Positions 23,703 to 37,460 of a DNA stretch of 64,000 nucleotides are shown here, in pieces. This DNA is from Sipunculus nudus (Eukaryota; Annelida; Sipuncula; Golfingiida; Sipunculidae): NCBI GenBank assembly GCA_026874595.1, contig CM049309.1, forward strand, positions 24,989,033-25,053,032, in the 5' to 3' direction. Both the position numbers and the translations under genes were made by a program. Position 1 is the first letter of the stretch. Each line of letters opens with the position of its first letter. The notes under the pieces are model-generated. The model was not told the origin of the DNA, ran no database searches, and was given only the letters and a program-made list of their open reading frames with translations.

Positions 23703-26700
23703 TCTAGTTGGACCTCTGCTGCTGACTCAGAGCCCCCCTAGTTGGACCATTGCTGCTGACTGATGCCCCCCCCCCCCAGTTGGACCATTGCCGCTGACTG
23801 AAGGCCCCTCTAGTTGGACCTTTGCTGCTGACTGAGTGCCCCCCCCCCCTAGTTGGACCATTGCTGCTGACTGATGGCCCCCTCTAGTTGGACCATTGCT
23901 GCTGACTGATGGCCCCTCTAGTTGGACCATAGCTGCTGACTGAGAGCCCCCCCCCCCAGTTGGACCATTGCTGCTGACTGATGGCCCCCTCTAGTTGGAC
24001 CATTGCTGCTGACTGATGGCCCCCTCTAGTTGGACCATTGCTGCTGACTGAGGGCCTCTCTAGCTCGACCTTTGCTGCTGACTGAGGGCCCCTCTAGCTG
24101 GACCTTTGCTGCTGACTGAGGGCCCCCTCTAGTTGAACCATTGCTGCTGAATGAGGGCCCCTCTAGTTGGACCATTGCTGCTGACTGATGGCCCCCTCTA
24201 GTTGGACCATTGCTGCTGACTGATGGCCCCTCAGTTGAACCTTTGCTGCTGACTGAGGGGCCCCTAGCTAAACCTTTTCCTGCTGACTGATGGCCCCTCT
24301 AGTTGGACCATTGCTGCTGACTGAGAGCCCCCCCCCCAGTTGGACCATTGCTGCTGACTGATGGCCCCCTCTAGTTGGACCATTGCTGCTGACTGATGGC
24401 CCCCTCTAGTTGGACCATTGCTGCTGACTGAGGGCCTCTCTAGCTCGACCTTTGTTGCTGACTGAGGGCCCCTCTAGCTGGACCTTTGCTGCTGACTAAG
24501 GGCCCCCTCTAGTTGGACCATTGCTGCTGACTGATGGCCCCTCTAGTTGGACCTTAGCTGCTGACTGAAGGCCCCTCTAGTTGGACCTTCTCTGTTGACT
24601 GAGGGCCCCTCTAGTTGGACAATTGCTGCTGATTGAGCGCCACTCCAGTTGGACCTTTGCTGCTGACTGTGGGCCCCCCTAGTTGGACAATTCCTGCTGA
24701 CTGAGGGCCCCTCTAGTTTGACCTTTGCTGCTGATTGAGGGCCCCTCAGTTGACCTTTGCTGCTGACTGAGGGCTCCTTTAGCTGGACCTTTGCTGCTGA
24801 CTGAGGGCCACTCTAGTTGGACCTCTGCTGCTGACTCAGAGCCCCCCCTAGTTGGACCATTGCTGCTGACTGAGGGCCTCTCTAGCTCGACCATTGCTGC
24901 TGACTGATGGCCCCCTCTAGTTGGACCATTGCTGCTGACTAATGCCCTGCCCCCCACTAGTTGGACCATTGCTGCTGACTGAAGGCCCCTCTAGCTGGAC
25001 CTTTGCTGCTGACTGAGGACCCCTCTAGTTGGACCTTTGCTGCTGACTGATGGCCCCCTCTAGTTGGACCATTGCTGCTGACTGATTGCCCCCTCTAGTT
25101 GGACCATTGCAGCTGACTGATGGCCCCCTCTATTTGGAATATTGCTGCTGAATGAGGGCCCCTCTAGTTGGACCATTGCTGCTGACTGATGCCCCCCCCC
25201 CTCCCAGTTGGACCATTGCTGCTGACTGAAGGCCCCTCTAGCTGGACCTTTGCTGCTGACTGAGGGCCCCTCTAGTTGGACCTTTGCTGCTGACTGAGAG
25301 CCCCCCCCCCCCCCCTAGTTTGACCATTGCTGCTGACTGATGGCCCCCTCTAGTTGGACCATTACTGCTGACTGATGGCCCCCTCTAGTTGGACCATTGC
25401 TGCTGACTGATGGCCCCCTCTACTTGGACCTTTGCTGCTGAATGAGGGCCCCTCTAGTTGGACCATTGCTGCTGACTGATGGCCCCCTCTAGCTGGAACA
25501 TTGCTGCTGAATGATGGCCCCCTCTAGTTTGACCACTGCTGCTGACTGAGGGCCCCTCTAGCTGGACCTTTGCTGCTGACTGGGGGCCCCCTCTAGTTGG
25601 ACCATTGCTGCTGAATGAGGGCCCCTCTAGTTGGACCATTGCTGCTGACTGATGGCCCCCTCTATTTGGACCATTGCTGCTGAGTGATGGCCCCCTCTAG
25701 TTGGACCATTGCTGCTGTCTGATGGCCCCCTCTAGTTGGACCATTGCTGCTGACTGATGCCCCCCCCCCCCCAGTTGGACCATTGCTGCTGACTGAAGGC
25801 CCCTCTAGCTGGACCTTTGCTGCTGACTAAAGGCCACTCTAGTTGGACCTTTGCTGCTGAATGATAGCCCCCCCCCAGTTGGACCATTGCTGCTGACTGA
25901 GAGCCCCCCCCCCCCCAGTTGGACCATTGCTGCTGACTGATGCCCCCTCTAGTTGGACCATTGCTGCTGTCTGATGGCCCCCTCTAGTTGGACCATTGCT
26001 GCTGTCTGATGGCCCCTTCTAGTTGGACCATTGCTGCTGACTGATGCCCCCCCCTAGTTGGACCATTGCTGCTGACTGATGCCCCCCCCTGCTTGGACCA
26101 TTGCTGCTGACTGAAGGCCCCTCTAGCTGGACCTTTGCTGCTGACTGAGTTCACTCTAGTTGGACCTCTGCTGCTGACTCAGAGCGCCCCCCCCCCTAAT
26201 TGGACCATTGCTGCTGACTGATGCCCCCCCCCCGTTGGACCATTGCTGCTGACTGAAGGCCCCTCTAGTTGGACCATTGCTGCTGACTGATTGCCCCCTC
26301 TAGTTGGACCATTGCAGCTGACTGATGGCCCCCTCTAGTTGGAATATTGCTGCTGAATGAGGGCCCCTCTAGTTGGACCATTGCTGCTGACTGATGCCCC
26401 CCCCCTCCCAGTTGGACCATTGCTGCTGACTGAAGGCCCCTCTAGCTGGACCTTTGCTGCTGACTGAGGGCCCCTCTAGTTGGACCTTTGCTGCTGACTG
26501 AGAGCCCCCCCCCCCTAGTTGGACCATTGCTGCTGACTGATGGCCCCCTCTAGTTGGACCATTACTGCTGACTGATGGCCCCCTCTAGTTGGACCATTGC
26601 TGCTGACTGATGGCCCCCTCTAGTTGGACCATTACTGCTGACTGATGGCCCCCTCTAGTTGGACCATTGCTGCTGACTGATGGCCCCCTCTAGTTGGACC

Positions 26701-28823
26701 TTTGCTGCTGAATGAGGGCCCCTCTAGTTGGAGGATTGCTGCTGACTGATGGCCCCCTCTCGCTGGAACATTGCTGCTGAATGATGGCCCCCTCTAGTTT
26801 GACCACTGCTGCTGACTGAGGGCCCCTCTAGCTGTACCTTTGCTGCTGACTGAGGGCCCCCTCTAGTTGGACCATTGCTGCTGAATGAGGGCCCCTCTAG
26901 TTGGACCATTGCTGCTGACTGATGGCCCCCTCTATTTGGACCATTGCTGCTGACTGATGGCCCCCTCTAGTTGGACCATTGCTGCTGTCTGATGGCCCCC
27001 TCTAGTTGGACCATTGCTGCTGACTGATCCCCCCCCCCCTAGTTGGACCATTGCTGCTGACTGAAGGCCCCTCTAGCTGGACCTTTGCTGCTGACTAATG
27101 GCCACTCTAGTTGGACCTTTGCTGCTGAATGATATCCCCCCCCCTCAGTTGGACCATTGCTGCTGACTGAGAGCCCCCCCCCCTAGTTGGACCATTGCTG
27201 CTGACTGATGCCCCCTCTAGTTGGACCATTGCTGCTGTCTGATGGCCCCCTCTAGTTGGACCATTGCTGCTGTCTGATGGCCCCTTCTAGTTGGACCATT
27301 GCTGCTGACTGATGCCCCCCCCTAGTTGGACCATTGCTGCTGACTGATGGCCCCCTCTAGTTGGACCATTGCTGCTGTCTGATGGCCCCTTCTAGTTGGA
27401 CCATTGCTGCTGACTGATGCCCCCCCCTAGTTGGACCATTGCTGCTGACTGATGCCCCCCCCTGCTTGGACCATTGCTGCTGACTGAAGGCCCCTCTAGC
27501 TGGACCTTTGCTGCTGACTGAGGGCCACTCTAGTTGGACCTCTGCTGCTGACTAAGAGCCCCCCCTAGTTGGACCATTGCTGCTGACTGATGCCCCCCCC
27601 CAGTTGGACCATTGCCGCTGACTGAAGGCCCCTCTAGTTGGACCTTTGCTGCTGACTGAGTGCCCCCCCCCCTAGTTGGACCATTGCTGCTGACTGATGG
27701 CCCCCTCTAGTTGGAGCATTGCTGCTGACTGATGGCCCCTCTAGTTGGACCATAGCTGCTGACTGAGAGCCCCCCCCCCCAGTTGGACCATTGCTGCTGA
27801 CTGATGGCCCCCTCTAGTTGGACCATTGCTGCTGACTGATGGCCCCCTCTAGTTGGACCATTGCTGCTGACTGAGGGCCTCTCTAGCTCGACCTTTGCTG
27901 CTGACTGAGGGCCCCTCTAGCTGGACCTTTGCTGCTGACTGAGGGCCCCCTCTAGTTGAACCATTGCTGCTGAATGAGGGCCCCTCTAGTTGGACCATTG
28001 CTGCTGACTGATGGCCCCCTCTAGTTGGACCATTGCTGCTGACTGAGGGCCTCTCTAGCTCGACCTTTGCTGCTGACTGAGGGCCCCTCTAGCTGGACCT
28101 TTGCTGCTGACTAAGGGCCCCCTCTAGTTGGACCATTGCTGCTGACTGATGGCCCCTCTAGTTGGACCATTGCTGCTGACTGATGGCCCCCTCTAGTTGG
28201 ACCATTACTGCTGACTGATGGCCCCCTCTAGTTGGACCATTGCTGCTGACTGATGCCCCCTCTAGTTGGACCATTGCTGCTGTCTGATGGCCCCCTCTAG
28301 TTGGACCATTGCTGCTGTCTGATGGCCCCTTCTAGTTGGACCATTGCTGCTGACTGATGCCCCCCCCTAGTTGGACCATTGCTGCTGACTGATGCCCCCC
28401 CCCCCCCTGCTTGGACCATTGCTGCTGACTGATGGCCCCTCTAGTTGGACCATAGCTGCTGACTGAGAGCCCCCCCCCCAGTTGGACCATTGCTGCTGAC
28501 TGATGGCCCCCTCTAGTTGGACCATTGCTGCTGACTGATGGCCCCCTCTAGTTGGACCATTGCTGCTGACTGAGGGCCTCTCTAGCTCGACCATTGCTGC
28601 TGACTGATGGCCCCCTCTAGTTGGACCATTGCTGCTGTCTCATGGCCTCCTCTAGTTGGACCATTGCTGCTGTCTGATGGCCCCTTCTAGTTCGACCATT
28701 GCTGCTGACTGATGCCCCCCCCTAGTTGGACCATTGCTGCTGACTGATGCCCCCCCCCCTGCTTGGACCATTGCTGCTGACTGAAGGCCCCTCTAGCTGG
28801 ACCTTTGCTGCTGACTGAGGGCC
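23703..28823. repeat. 5.1 kb array block, first copy
   Basis: This block is repeated at 28932-34053 with an offset of 5228-5230 bp. Private variants occur in both: tacttggacc at 25421 and 30650, a six-C gagcccccctag joint near the start, ccctaattgg at 26197 and 31425, ctctcgctggaac near 26761 and 31989, and catggcctcc at 28641 and 33871. C tracts differ: the gagag tract near 25311 has 15 C, its partner near 30531 has 14. About 108 bp (28824-28931) separates the copies. Confidence 0.88.
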
Positions 28824-28931
28824 CCTCTAGTTGGACCTTTGCTGCTGACTGAGTGCCCCCCCCCTAGTTGGACCATTGCTGCTGACTGATGGCCCCCTCT
28901 AGTTGGACCATTGCTGCTGACTGATGGCCCC

Positions 28932-31900
28932 TCTAGTTGGACCTCTGCTGCTGACTCAGAGCCCCCCTAGTTGGACCATTGCTGCTGACTGATGCCCCCC
29001 CCCCCAGTTGGACCATTGCCGCTGACTGAAGGCCCCTCTAGTTGGACCTTTGCTGCTGACTGAGTGCCCCCCCCCCCTAGTTGGACCATTGCTGCTGACT
29101 GATGGCCCCCTCTAGTTGGACCATTGCTGCTGACTGATGGCCCCTCTAGTTGGACCATAGCTGCTGACTGAGAGCCCCCCCCCCCAGTTGGACCATTGCT
29201 GCTGACTGATGGCCCCCTCTAGTTGGACCATTGCTGCTGACTGATGGCCCCCTCTAGTTGGACCATTGCTGCTGACTGAGGGCCTCTCTAGCTCGACCTT
29301 TGCTGCTGACTGAGGGCCCCTCTAGCTGGACCTTTGCTGCTGACTGAGGGCCCCCTCTAGTTGAACCATTGCTGCTGAATGAGGGCCCCTCTAGTTGGAC
29401 CATTGCTGCTGACTGATGGCCCCCTCTAGTTGGACCATTGCTGCTGACTGATGGCCCCTCAGTTGAACCTTTGCTGCTGACTGAGGGGCCCCTAGCTAAA
29501 CCTTTTCCTGCTGACTGATGGCCCCTCTAGTTGGACCATTGCTGCTGACTGAGAGCCCCCCCCCCAGTTGGACCATTGCTGCTGACTGATGGCCCCCTCT
29601 AGTTGGACCATTGCTGCTGACTGATGGCCCCCTCTAGTTGGACCATTGCTGCTGACTGAGGGCCTCTCTAGCTCGACCTTTGTTGCTGACTGAGGGCCCC
29701 TCTAGCTGGACCTTTGCTGCTGACTAAGGGCCCCCTCTAGTTGGACCATTGCTGCTGACTGATGGCCCCTCTAGTTGGACCTTAGCTGCTGACTGAAGGC
29801 CCCTCTAGTTGGACCTTCTCTGTTGACTGAGGGCCCCTCTAGTTGGACAATTGCTGCTGATTGAGCGCCACTCCAGTTGGACCTTTGCTGCTGACTGTGG
29901 GCCCCCCTAGTTGGACAATTCCTGCTGACTGAGGGCCCCTCTAGTTTGACCTTTGCTGCTGATTGAGGGCCCCTCAGTTGACCTTTGCTGCTGACTGAGG
30001 GCTCCTTTAGCTGGACCTTTGCTGCTGACTGAGGGCCACTCTAGTTGGACCTCTGCTGCTGACTCAGAGCCCCCCCTAGTTGGACCATTGCTGCTGACTG
30101 AGGGCCTCTCTAGCTCGACCATTGCTGCTGACTGATGGCCCCCTCTAGTTGGACCATTGCTGCTGACTAATGCCCTGCCCCCCACTAGTTGGACCATTGC
30201 TGCTGACTGAAGGCCCCTCTAGCTGGACCTTTGCTGCTGACTGAGGACCCCTCTAGTTGGACCTTTGCTGCTGACTGATGGCCCCCTCTAGTTGGACCAT
30301 TGCTGCTGACTGATTGCCCCCTCTAGTTGGACCATTGCAGCTGACTGATGGCCCCCTCTATTTGGAATATTGCTGCTGAATGAGGGCCCCTCTAGTTGGA
30401 CCATTGCTGCTGACTGATGCCCCCCCCCCCCTCCCAGTTGGACCATTGCTGCTGACTGAAGGCCCCTCTAGCTGGACCTTTGCTGCTGACTGAGGGCCCC
30501 TCTAGTTGGACCTTTGCTGCTGACTGAGAGCCCCCCCCCCCCCCTAGTTTGACCATTGCTGCTGACTGATGGCCCCCTCTAGTTGGACCATTACTGCTGA
30601 CTGATGGCCCCCTCTAGTTGGACCATTGCTGCTGACTGATGGCCCCCTCTACTTGGACCTTTGCTGCTGAATGAGGGCCCCTCTAGTTGGACCATTGCTG
30701 CTGACTGATGGCCCCCTCTAGCTGGAACATTGCTGCTGAATGATGGCCCCCTCTAGTTTGACCACTGCTGCTGACTGAGGGCCCCTCTAGCTGGACCTTT
30801 GCTGCTGACTGGGGGCCCCCTCTAGTTGGACCATTGCTGCTGAATGAGGGCCCCTCTAGTTGGACCATTGCTGCTGACTGATGGCCCCCTCTATTTGGAC
30901 CATTGCTGCTGAGTGATGGCCCCCTCTAGTTGGACCATTGCTGCTGTCTGATGGCCCCCTCTAGTTGGACCATTGCTGCTGACTGATGCCCCCCCCCCCC
31001 CAGTTGGACCATTGCTGCTGACTGAAGGCCCCTCTAGCTGGACCTTTGCTGCTGACTAAAGGCCACTCTAGTTGGACCTTTGCTGCTGAATGATAGCCCC
31101 CCCCCAGTTGGACCATTGCTGCTGACTGAGAGCCCCCCCCCCCCAGTTGGACCATTGCTGCTGACTGATGCCCCCTCTAGTTGGACCATTGCTGCTGTCT
31201 GATGGCCCCCTCTAGTTGGACCATTGCTGCTGTCTGATGGCCCCTTCTAGTTGGACCATTGCTGCTGACTGATGCCCCCCCCTAGTTGGACCATTGCTGC
31301 TGACTGATGCCCCCCCCTGCTTGGACCATTGCTGCTGACTGAAGGCCCCTCTAGCTGGACCTTTGCTGCTGACTGAGTTCACTCTAGTTGGACCTCTGCT
31401 GCTGACTCAGAGCGCCCCCCCCCCTAATTGGACCATTGCTGCTGACTGATGCCCCCCCCCCGTTGGACCATTGCTGCTGACTGAAGGCCCCTCTAGTTGG
31501 ACCATTGCTGCTGACTGATTGCCCCCTCTAGTTGGACCATTGCAGCTGACTGATGGCCCCCTCTAGTTGGAATATTGCTGCTGAATGAGGGCCCCTCTAG
31601 TTGGACCATTGCTGCTGACTGATGCCCCCCCCCTCCCAGTTGGACCATTGCTGCTGACTGAAGGCCCCTCTAGCTGGACCTTTGCTGCTGACTGAGGGCC
31701 CCTCTAGTTGGACCTTTGCTGCTGACTGAGAGCCCCCCCCCCCTAGTTGGACCATTGCTGCTGACTGATGGCCCCCTCTAGTTGGACCATTACTGCTGAC
31801 TGATGGCCCCCTCTAGTTGGACCATTGCTGCTGACTGATGGCCCCCTCTAGTTGGACCATTACTGCTGACTGATGGCCCCCTCTAGTTGGACCATTGCTG

Positions 31901-34053
31901 CTGACTGATGGCCCCCTCTAGTTGGACCTTTGCTGCTGAATGAGGGCCCCTCTAGTTGGAGGATTGCTGCTGACTGATGGCCCCCTCTCGCTGGAACATT
32001 GCTGCTGAATGATGGCCCCCTCTAGTTTGACCACTGCTGCTGACTGAGGGCCCCTCTAGCTGTACCTTTGCTGCTGACTGAGGGCCCCCTCTAGTTGGAC
32101 CATTGCTGCTGAATGAGGGCCCCTCTAGTTGGACCATTGCTGCTGACTGATGGCCCCCTCTATTTGGACCATTGCTGCTGACTGATGGCCCCCTCTAGTT
32201 GGACCATTGCTGCTGTCTGATGGCCCCCTCTAGTTGGACCATTGCTGCTGACTGATCCCCCCCCCCCTAGTTGGACCATTGCTGCTGACTGAAGGCCCCT
32301 CTAGCTGGACCTTTGCTGCTGACTAATGGCCACTCTAGTTGGACCTTTGCTGCTGAATGATATCCCCCCCCCTCAGTTGGACCATTGCTGCTGACTGAGA
32401 GCCCCCCCCCCTAGTTGGACCATTGCTGCTGACTGATGCCCCCTCTAGTTGGACCATTGCTGCTGTCTGATGGCCCCCTCTAGTTGGACCATTGCTGCTG
32501 TCTGATGGCCCCTTCTAGTTGGACCATTGCTGCTGACTGATGCCCCCCCCTAGTTGGACCATTGCTGCTGACTGATGGCCCCCTCTAGTTGGACCATTGC
32601 TGCTGTCTGATGGCCCCTTCTAGTTGGACCATTGCTGCTGACTGATGCCCCCCCCTAGTTGGACCATTGCTGCTGACTGATGCCCCCCCCTGCTTGGACC
32701 ATTGCTGCTGACTGAAGGCCCCTCTAGCTGGACCTTTGCTGCTGACTGAGGGCCACTCTAGTTGGACCTCTGCTGCTGACTAAGAGCCCCCCCTAGTTGG
32801 ACCATTGCTGCTGACTGATGCCCCCCCCCAGTTGGACCATTGCCGCTGACTGAAGGCCCCTCTAGTTGGACCTTTGCTGCTGACTGAGTGCCCCCCCCCC
32901 TAGTTGGACCATTGCTGCTGACTGATGGCCCCCTCTAGTTGGAGCATTGCTGCTGACTGATGGCCCCTCTAGTTGGACCATAGCTGCTGACTGAGAGCCC
33001 CCCCCCCCAGTTGGACCATTGCTGCTGACTGATGGCCCCCTCTAGTTGGACCATTGCTGCTGACTGATGGCCCCCTCTAGTTGGACCATTGCTGCTGACT
33101 GAGGGCCTCTCTAGCTCGACCTTTGCTGCTGACTGAGGGCCCCTCTAGCTGGACCTTTGCTGCTGACTGAGGGCCCCCTCTAGTTGAACCATTGCTGCTG
33201 AATGAGGGCCCCTCTAGTTGGACCATTGCTGCTGACTGATGGCCCCCTCTAGTTGGACCATTGCTGCTGACTGAGGGCCTCTCTAGCTCGACCTTTGCTG
33301 CTGACTGAGGGCCCCTCTAGCTGGACCTTTGCTGCTGACTAAGGGCCCCCTCTAGTTGGACCATTGCTGCTGACTGATGGCCCCTCTAGTTGGACCATTG
33401 CTGCTGACTGATGGCCCCCTCTAGTTGGACCATTACTGCTGACTGATGGCCCCCTCTAGTTGGACCATTGCTGCTGACTGATGCCCCCTCTAGTTGGACC
33501 ATTGCTGCTGTCTGATGGCCCCCTCTAGTTGGACCATTGCTGCTGTCTGATGGCCCCTTCTAGTTGGACCATTGCTGCTGACTGATGCCCCCCCCTAGTT
33601 GGACCATTGCTGCTGACTGATGCCCCCCCCCCCCCCCTGCTTGGACCATTGCTGCTGACTGATGGCCCCTCTAGTTGGACCATAGCTGCTGACTGAGAGC
33701 CCCCCCCCCAGTTGGACCATTGCTGCTGACTGATGGCCCCCTCTAGTTGGACCATTGCTGCTGACTGATGGCCCCCTCTAGTTGGACCATTGCTGCTGAC
33801 TGAGGGCCTCTCTAGCTCGACCATTGCTGCTGACTGATGGCCCCCTCTAGTTGGACCATTGCTGCTGTCTCATGGCCTCCTCTAGTTGGACCATTGCTGC
33901 TGTCTGATGGCCCCTTCTAGTTCGACCATTGCTGCTGACTGATGCCCCCCCCTAGTTGGACCATTGCTGCTGACTGATGCCCCCCCCCCTGCTTGGACCA
34001 TTGCTGCTGACTGAAGGCCCCTCTAGCTGGACCTTTGCTGCTGACTGAGGGCC
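28932..34053. repeat. 5.1 kb array block, second copy
   Basis: Near-identical repeat of 23703-28823, sharing every private variant I checked. It begins at tctagttggacctctg (28932, matching 23703) and stays in register until gagggcc at 34053. After that point the first copy continues with cctctag and this one with actctag. The high identity implies either a recent duplication within the array or an assembly duplication. Confidence 0.88.
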
Positions 34054-35930
34054 ACTCTAGTTGGACCTCTGCTGCTGACTCAGAGCCCCCCCTAGTTGGA
34101 CCATTGCTGCTGACTGATGCCCCCCCCCCCCAGTTGGACCATTGCCGCTGACTGAAGGCCCCTCTAGTTGGACCTTTGCTGCTGACTGAGTGCCCCCCCC
34201 CTAGTTGGACCATTGCTGCTGACTGATGGCCCCCTCTAGTTGGACCATTGCTGCTGACTGATGGCCCCTCTAGTTGGACCATAGCTGCTGACTGAGAGCC
34301 CCCCCCCCCAGTTGGACCATTGCTGCTGACTGATGGCCCCCTCTAGTTGGACCATTGCTGCTGACTGATGGCCCCCTCTAGTTGGACCATTGCTGCTGAC
34401 TGAGGGCCTCTCTAGCACGACCTTTGCTGCTGACTGAGGGCCCCTCTAGCTGGACCTTTGCTGCTGACTGAGAGCCCCCCCCCCAGTTGGACCATTGCTG
34501 CTGACTGATGGCCCCCTCTAGTTGGACCATTGCTGCTGACTGATGGCCCCCTCTAGTTGGACCATTGCTGCTGACTGAGGGCCTCTCTAGCTCGACCTTT
34601 GTTGCTGAATGAGGGCCCCTCTAGCTGGACCTTTGCTGCTGACTAAGGGCCCCTCTAGTTGGACCATTGCTGCTGACTGAAGGCCCCTCTAGTTGGACCT
34701 TCTCTGTTGACTGAGGGCCCCTCTAGTTGGACAATTGCTGCTGATTGAGCGCCACTCCAGTTGGACCTTTGCTGCTGACTGTGGGCCCCCCTAGTTGGAC
34801 AATTCCTGCTGACTGAGGGCCCCTCTAGTTTGACCTTTGCTGCTGATTGAGGGCCCCTCAGTTGACCTTTGCTGCTGACTGAGCTCTCCTTTAGCTGGAC
34901 CTTTGCTGCTGACTGAGGGCCACTCTAGTTGGACCTCTGCTGCTGACTCAGAGCCCCCCCTAGTTGGACCATTGCTGCTGACTGAAGGCCCCTCTAGCTG
35001 GACCTTTGCTGCTGACTGAGGGCCACTCTAGTTGGACCTCTGCTGCTGATCCAGAGCCCCCCCCTAGTTGGACCATTGCTGCTGACTGATGCCCCCCCCC
35101 CAGTTGGACCATTGCTGCTGACTGAAGGCCCCTCTAGTTGGACCTTTGCTGCTGACTGAGTGCCCCCCCCCCCCAGTTGGACCATTGCTGCTGACTGATG
35201 GCCCCCTCTAGTTGGACCATTGCTGCTGACTGATGGCCCCTCTAGTTGGACCATAGCTGCTGACTGAGAGCCCCCCCCCCCAGTTGGACCATTGCTGCTG
35301 ACTGATGGCCCCCTCTAGTTGGACCATTGCTGCTGACTGATGGCCCCCTCTAGTTGGACCATTGCTGCTGACTGAGGGCCTCTCTAGCTCGACCATTGCT
35401 GCTGACTGATGGCCCCCTCTAGTTGGACCATTGCTGCTGTCTCATGGCCTCCTCTAGTTGGACCATTGCTGCTGTCTGATGGCCCCTTCTAGTTCGACCA
35501 TTGCTGCTGACTGATGCCCCCCCCTAGTTGGACCATTGCTGCTGACTGATGCCCCCCCCCCTGCTTGGACCATTGCTGCTGACTGAAGGCCCCTCTAGCT
35601 GGACCTTTGCTGCTGACTGAGGGCCACTCTAGTTGGACCTCTGCTGCTGACTCAGAGCCCCCCCTAGTTGGACCATTGCTGCTGACTGATGCCCCCCCCC
35701 CCCCAGTTGGACCATTGCCGCTGACTGAAGGCCCCTCTAGTTGGACCTTTGCTGCTGACTGAGTGCCCCCCCCCTAGTTGGACCATTGCTGCTGACTGAT
35801 GGCCCCCTCTAGTTGGACCATTGCTGCTGACTGATGGCCCCTCTAGTTGGACCATAGCTGCTGACTGAGAGCCCCCCCCCCCCCAGTTGGACCATTGCTG
35901 CTGACTGATGGCCCCCTCTAGTTGGACCAT
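34054..35930. repeat. Array segment with compressed modules
   Basis: Contains the ttctctgttgactg / gagcgccactcc run near 34690-34760, with a private gagctctcctttagc change near 34880, and the gtctcatggcctcc set near 35432. It lacks the ggaatatt module, leaving the longest gap between those markers (31569 to 37453). No foreign sequence was seen. Confidence 0.7.
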
Positions 35931-37460
35931 TGCTGCTGACTGATGGCCCCCTCTAGTTGGACCATTGCTGCTGACTGATTGCCTCTCTAGCTCGACCTTT
36001 GCTGCTGACTGAGGGCCCCTCTAGCTGGACCTTTGCTGCTGACTGAGGGCCCCCTCTAGTTGAACCATTGCTGCTGAATGAGGGCCCCTCTAGTTGGACC
36101 ATTGCTGCTGACTGGTGGCCCCCTCTAGTTGGACCATTGCTGCTGACTGCTGGCCCCTCAGTTGAACCTTTGCTGCTGACTGAGGGGCCCCTAGCTAAAC
36201 CTTTTCCTGCTGACTGATGGCCCCTCTAGTTGGACCATTGCTGCTGACTGAGAGCCCCCCCCCCCCCCAGTTGGACCATTGCTGCTGACTGATGGCCCCC
36301 TCTAGTTGGACCATTGCTGCTGACTGATGGCCCCCTCTAGTTGGACCATTGCTGCTGACTGAGGGCCTCTCTAGCTCGACCTTTGTTGCTGACTGAGGGC
36401 CCCTCTAGCTGGATCTTTGCTGCTGACTAAGGGCCCCCTCTAGTTGGACCATTGCTGCTGACTGATGGCCCCTCTAGTTGGACCTTAGCTGCTGACTGAA
36501 GGCCCCTCTAGTTGGACCTTCTCTGTTGACTGAGGGCCCCTCTAGTTGGACAATTGCTGCTGATTGAGCGCCACTCCAGTTGGACCTTTGCTGCTGACTG
36601 TGGGCCCCCCTAGTTGGAGAATTCCTGCTGACTGAGGGCCCCTCTAGTTTGACCTTTGCTGCTGATTGAGGGCCCCTCAGTTGACCTTTGCTGCTGACTG
36701 AGGGCTCCTTTAGCTGGACCTTTGCTGCTGACTGAGGGCCACTCTAGTTGGACCTCTGCTGCTGACTCAGAGCCCCCCCTAGTTGGACCATTGCTGCTGA
36801 CTGAAGGCCCCTCTAGCTGGACCTTTGCTGCTGACTGAGGGCCACTCTAGTTGGACCTCTGCTGCTGATTCAGAGCCCCCCCTAGTTGGACCATTGCTGC
36901 TGACTGATGCCCCCCCCCAGTTGGACCATTGCTGCTGACTGAAGGCCCCTCTAGTTGGACCTTTGCTGCTGACTGAGTGCCGCCCCCCCAGTTGGACCAT
37001 TGCTGCTGACTGATGGCCCCCTCTAGTTGGACCATTGCTGCTGACTGATGGCCCCTCTAGTTGGACCATAGCTGCTGACTGAGAGCCCCCCCCCCCAGTT
37101 GGACCATTGCTGCTGACTGATGGCCCCCTCTAGTTGGACCATTGCTGCTGACTGATGGCCCCCTCTAGTTGGACCATTGCTGCTGACTGAGGGCCTCTCT
37201 AGCTCGACCATTGCTGCTGACTGATGGCCCCCTCTAGTTGGACCATTGCTGCTGACTAATGCCCTGGCCCCCACTAGTTGGACCATTGCTGCTGACTGAA
37301 GGCCCCTCTAGCTGGACCTTTGCTGCTGACTGAGGACCCCTCTAGTTAGACCTTTGCTGCTGACTGATGGCCCCCTCTAGTTGGACCATTGCTGCTGACT
37401 GATTGCCCCCTCTAGTTGGACCATTGCAGCTGACTGATGGCCCCCTCTAGTTGGAATATT
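35931..37460. repeat. Module copy B of a pair 16.86 kb apart
   Basis: Partner of 18961-20600: ggatcttt at 36411 and ccgc at 36980 lie exactly 16,863 bp from the same variants at 19548 and 20117. It also has its own changes, such as gactggtggcc near 36112, actgctggcc near 36148 and gttggagaattcc near 36614, so it has diverged a little since duplication. Confidence 0.8.
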
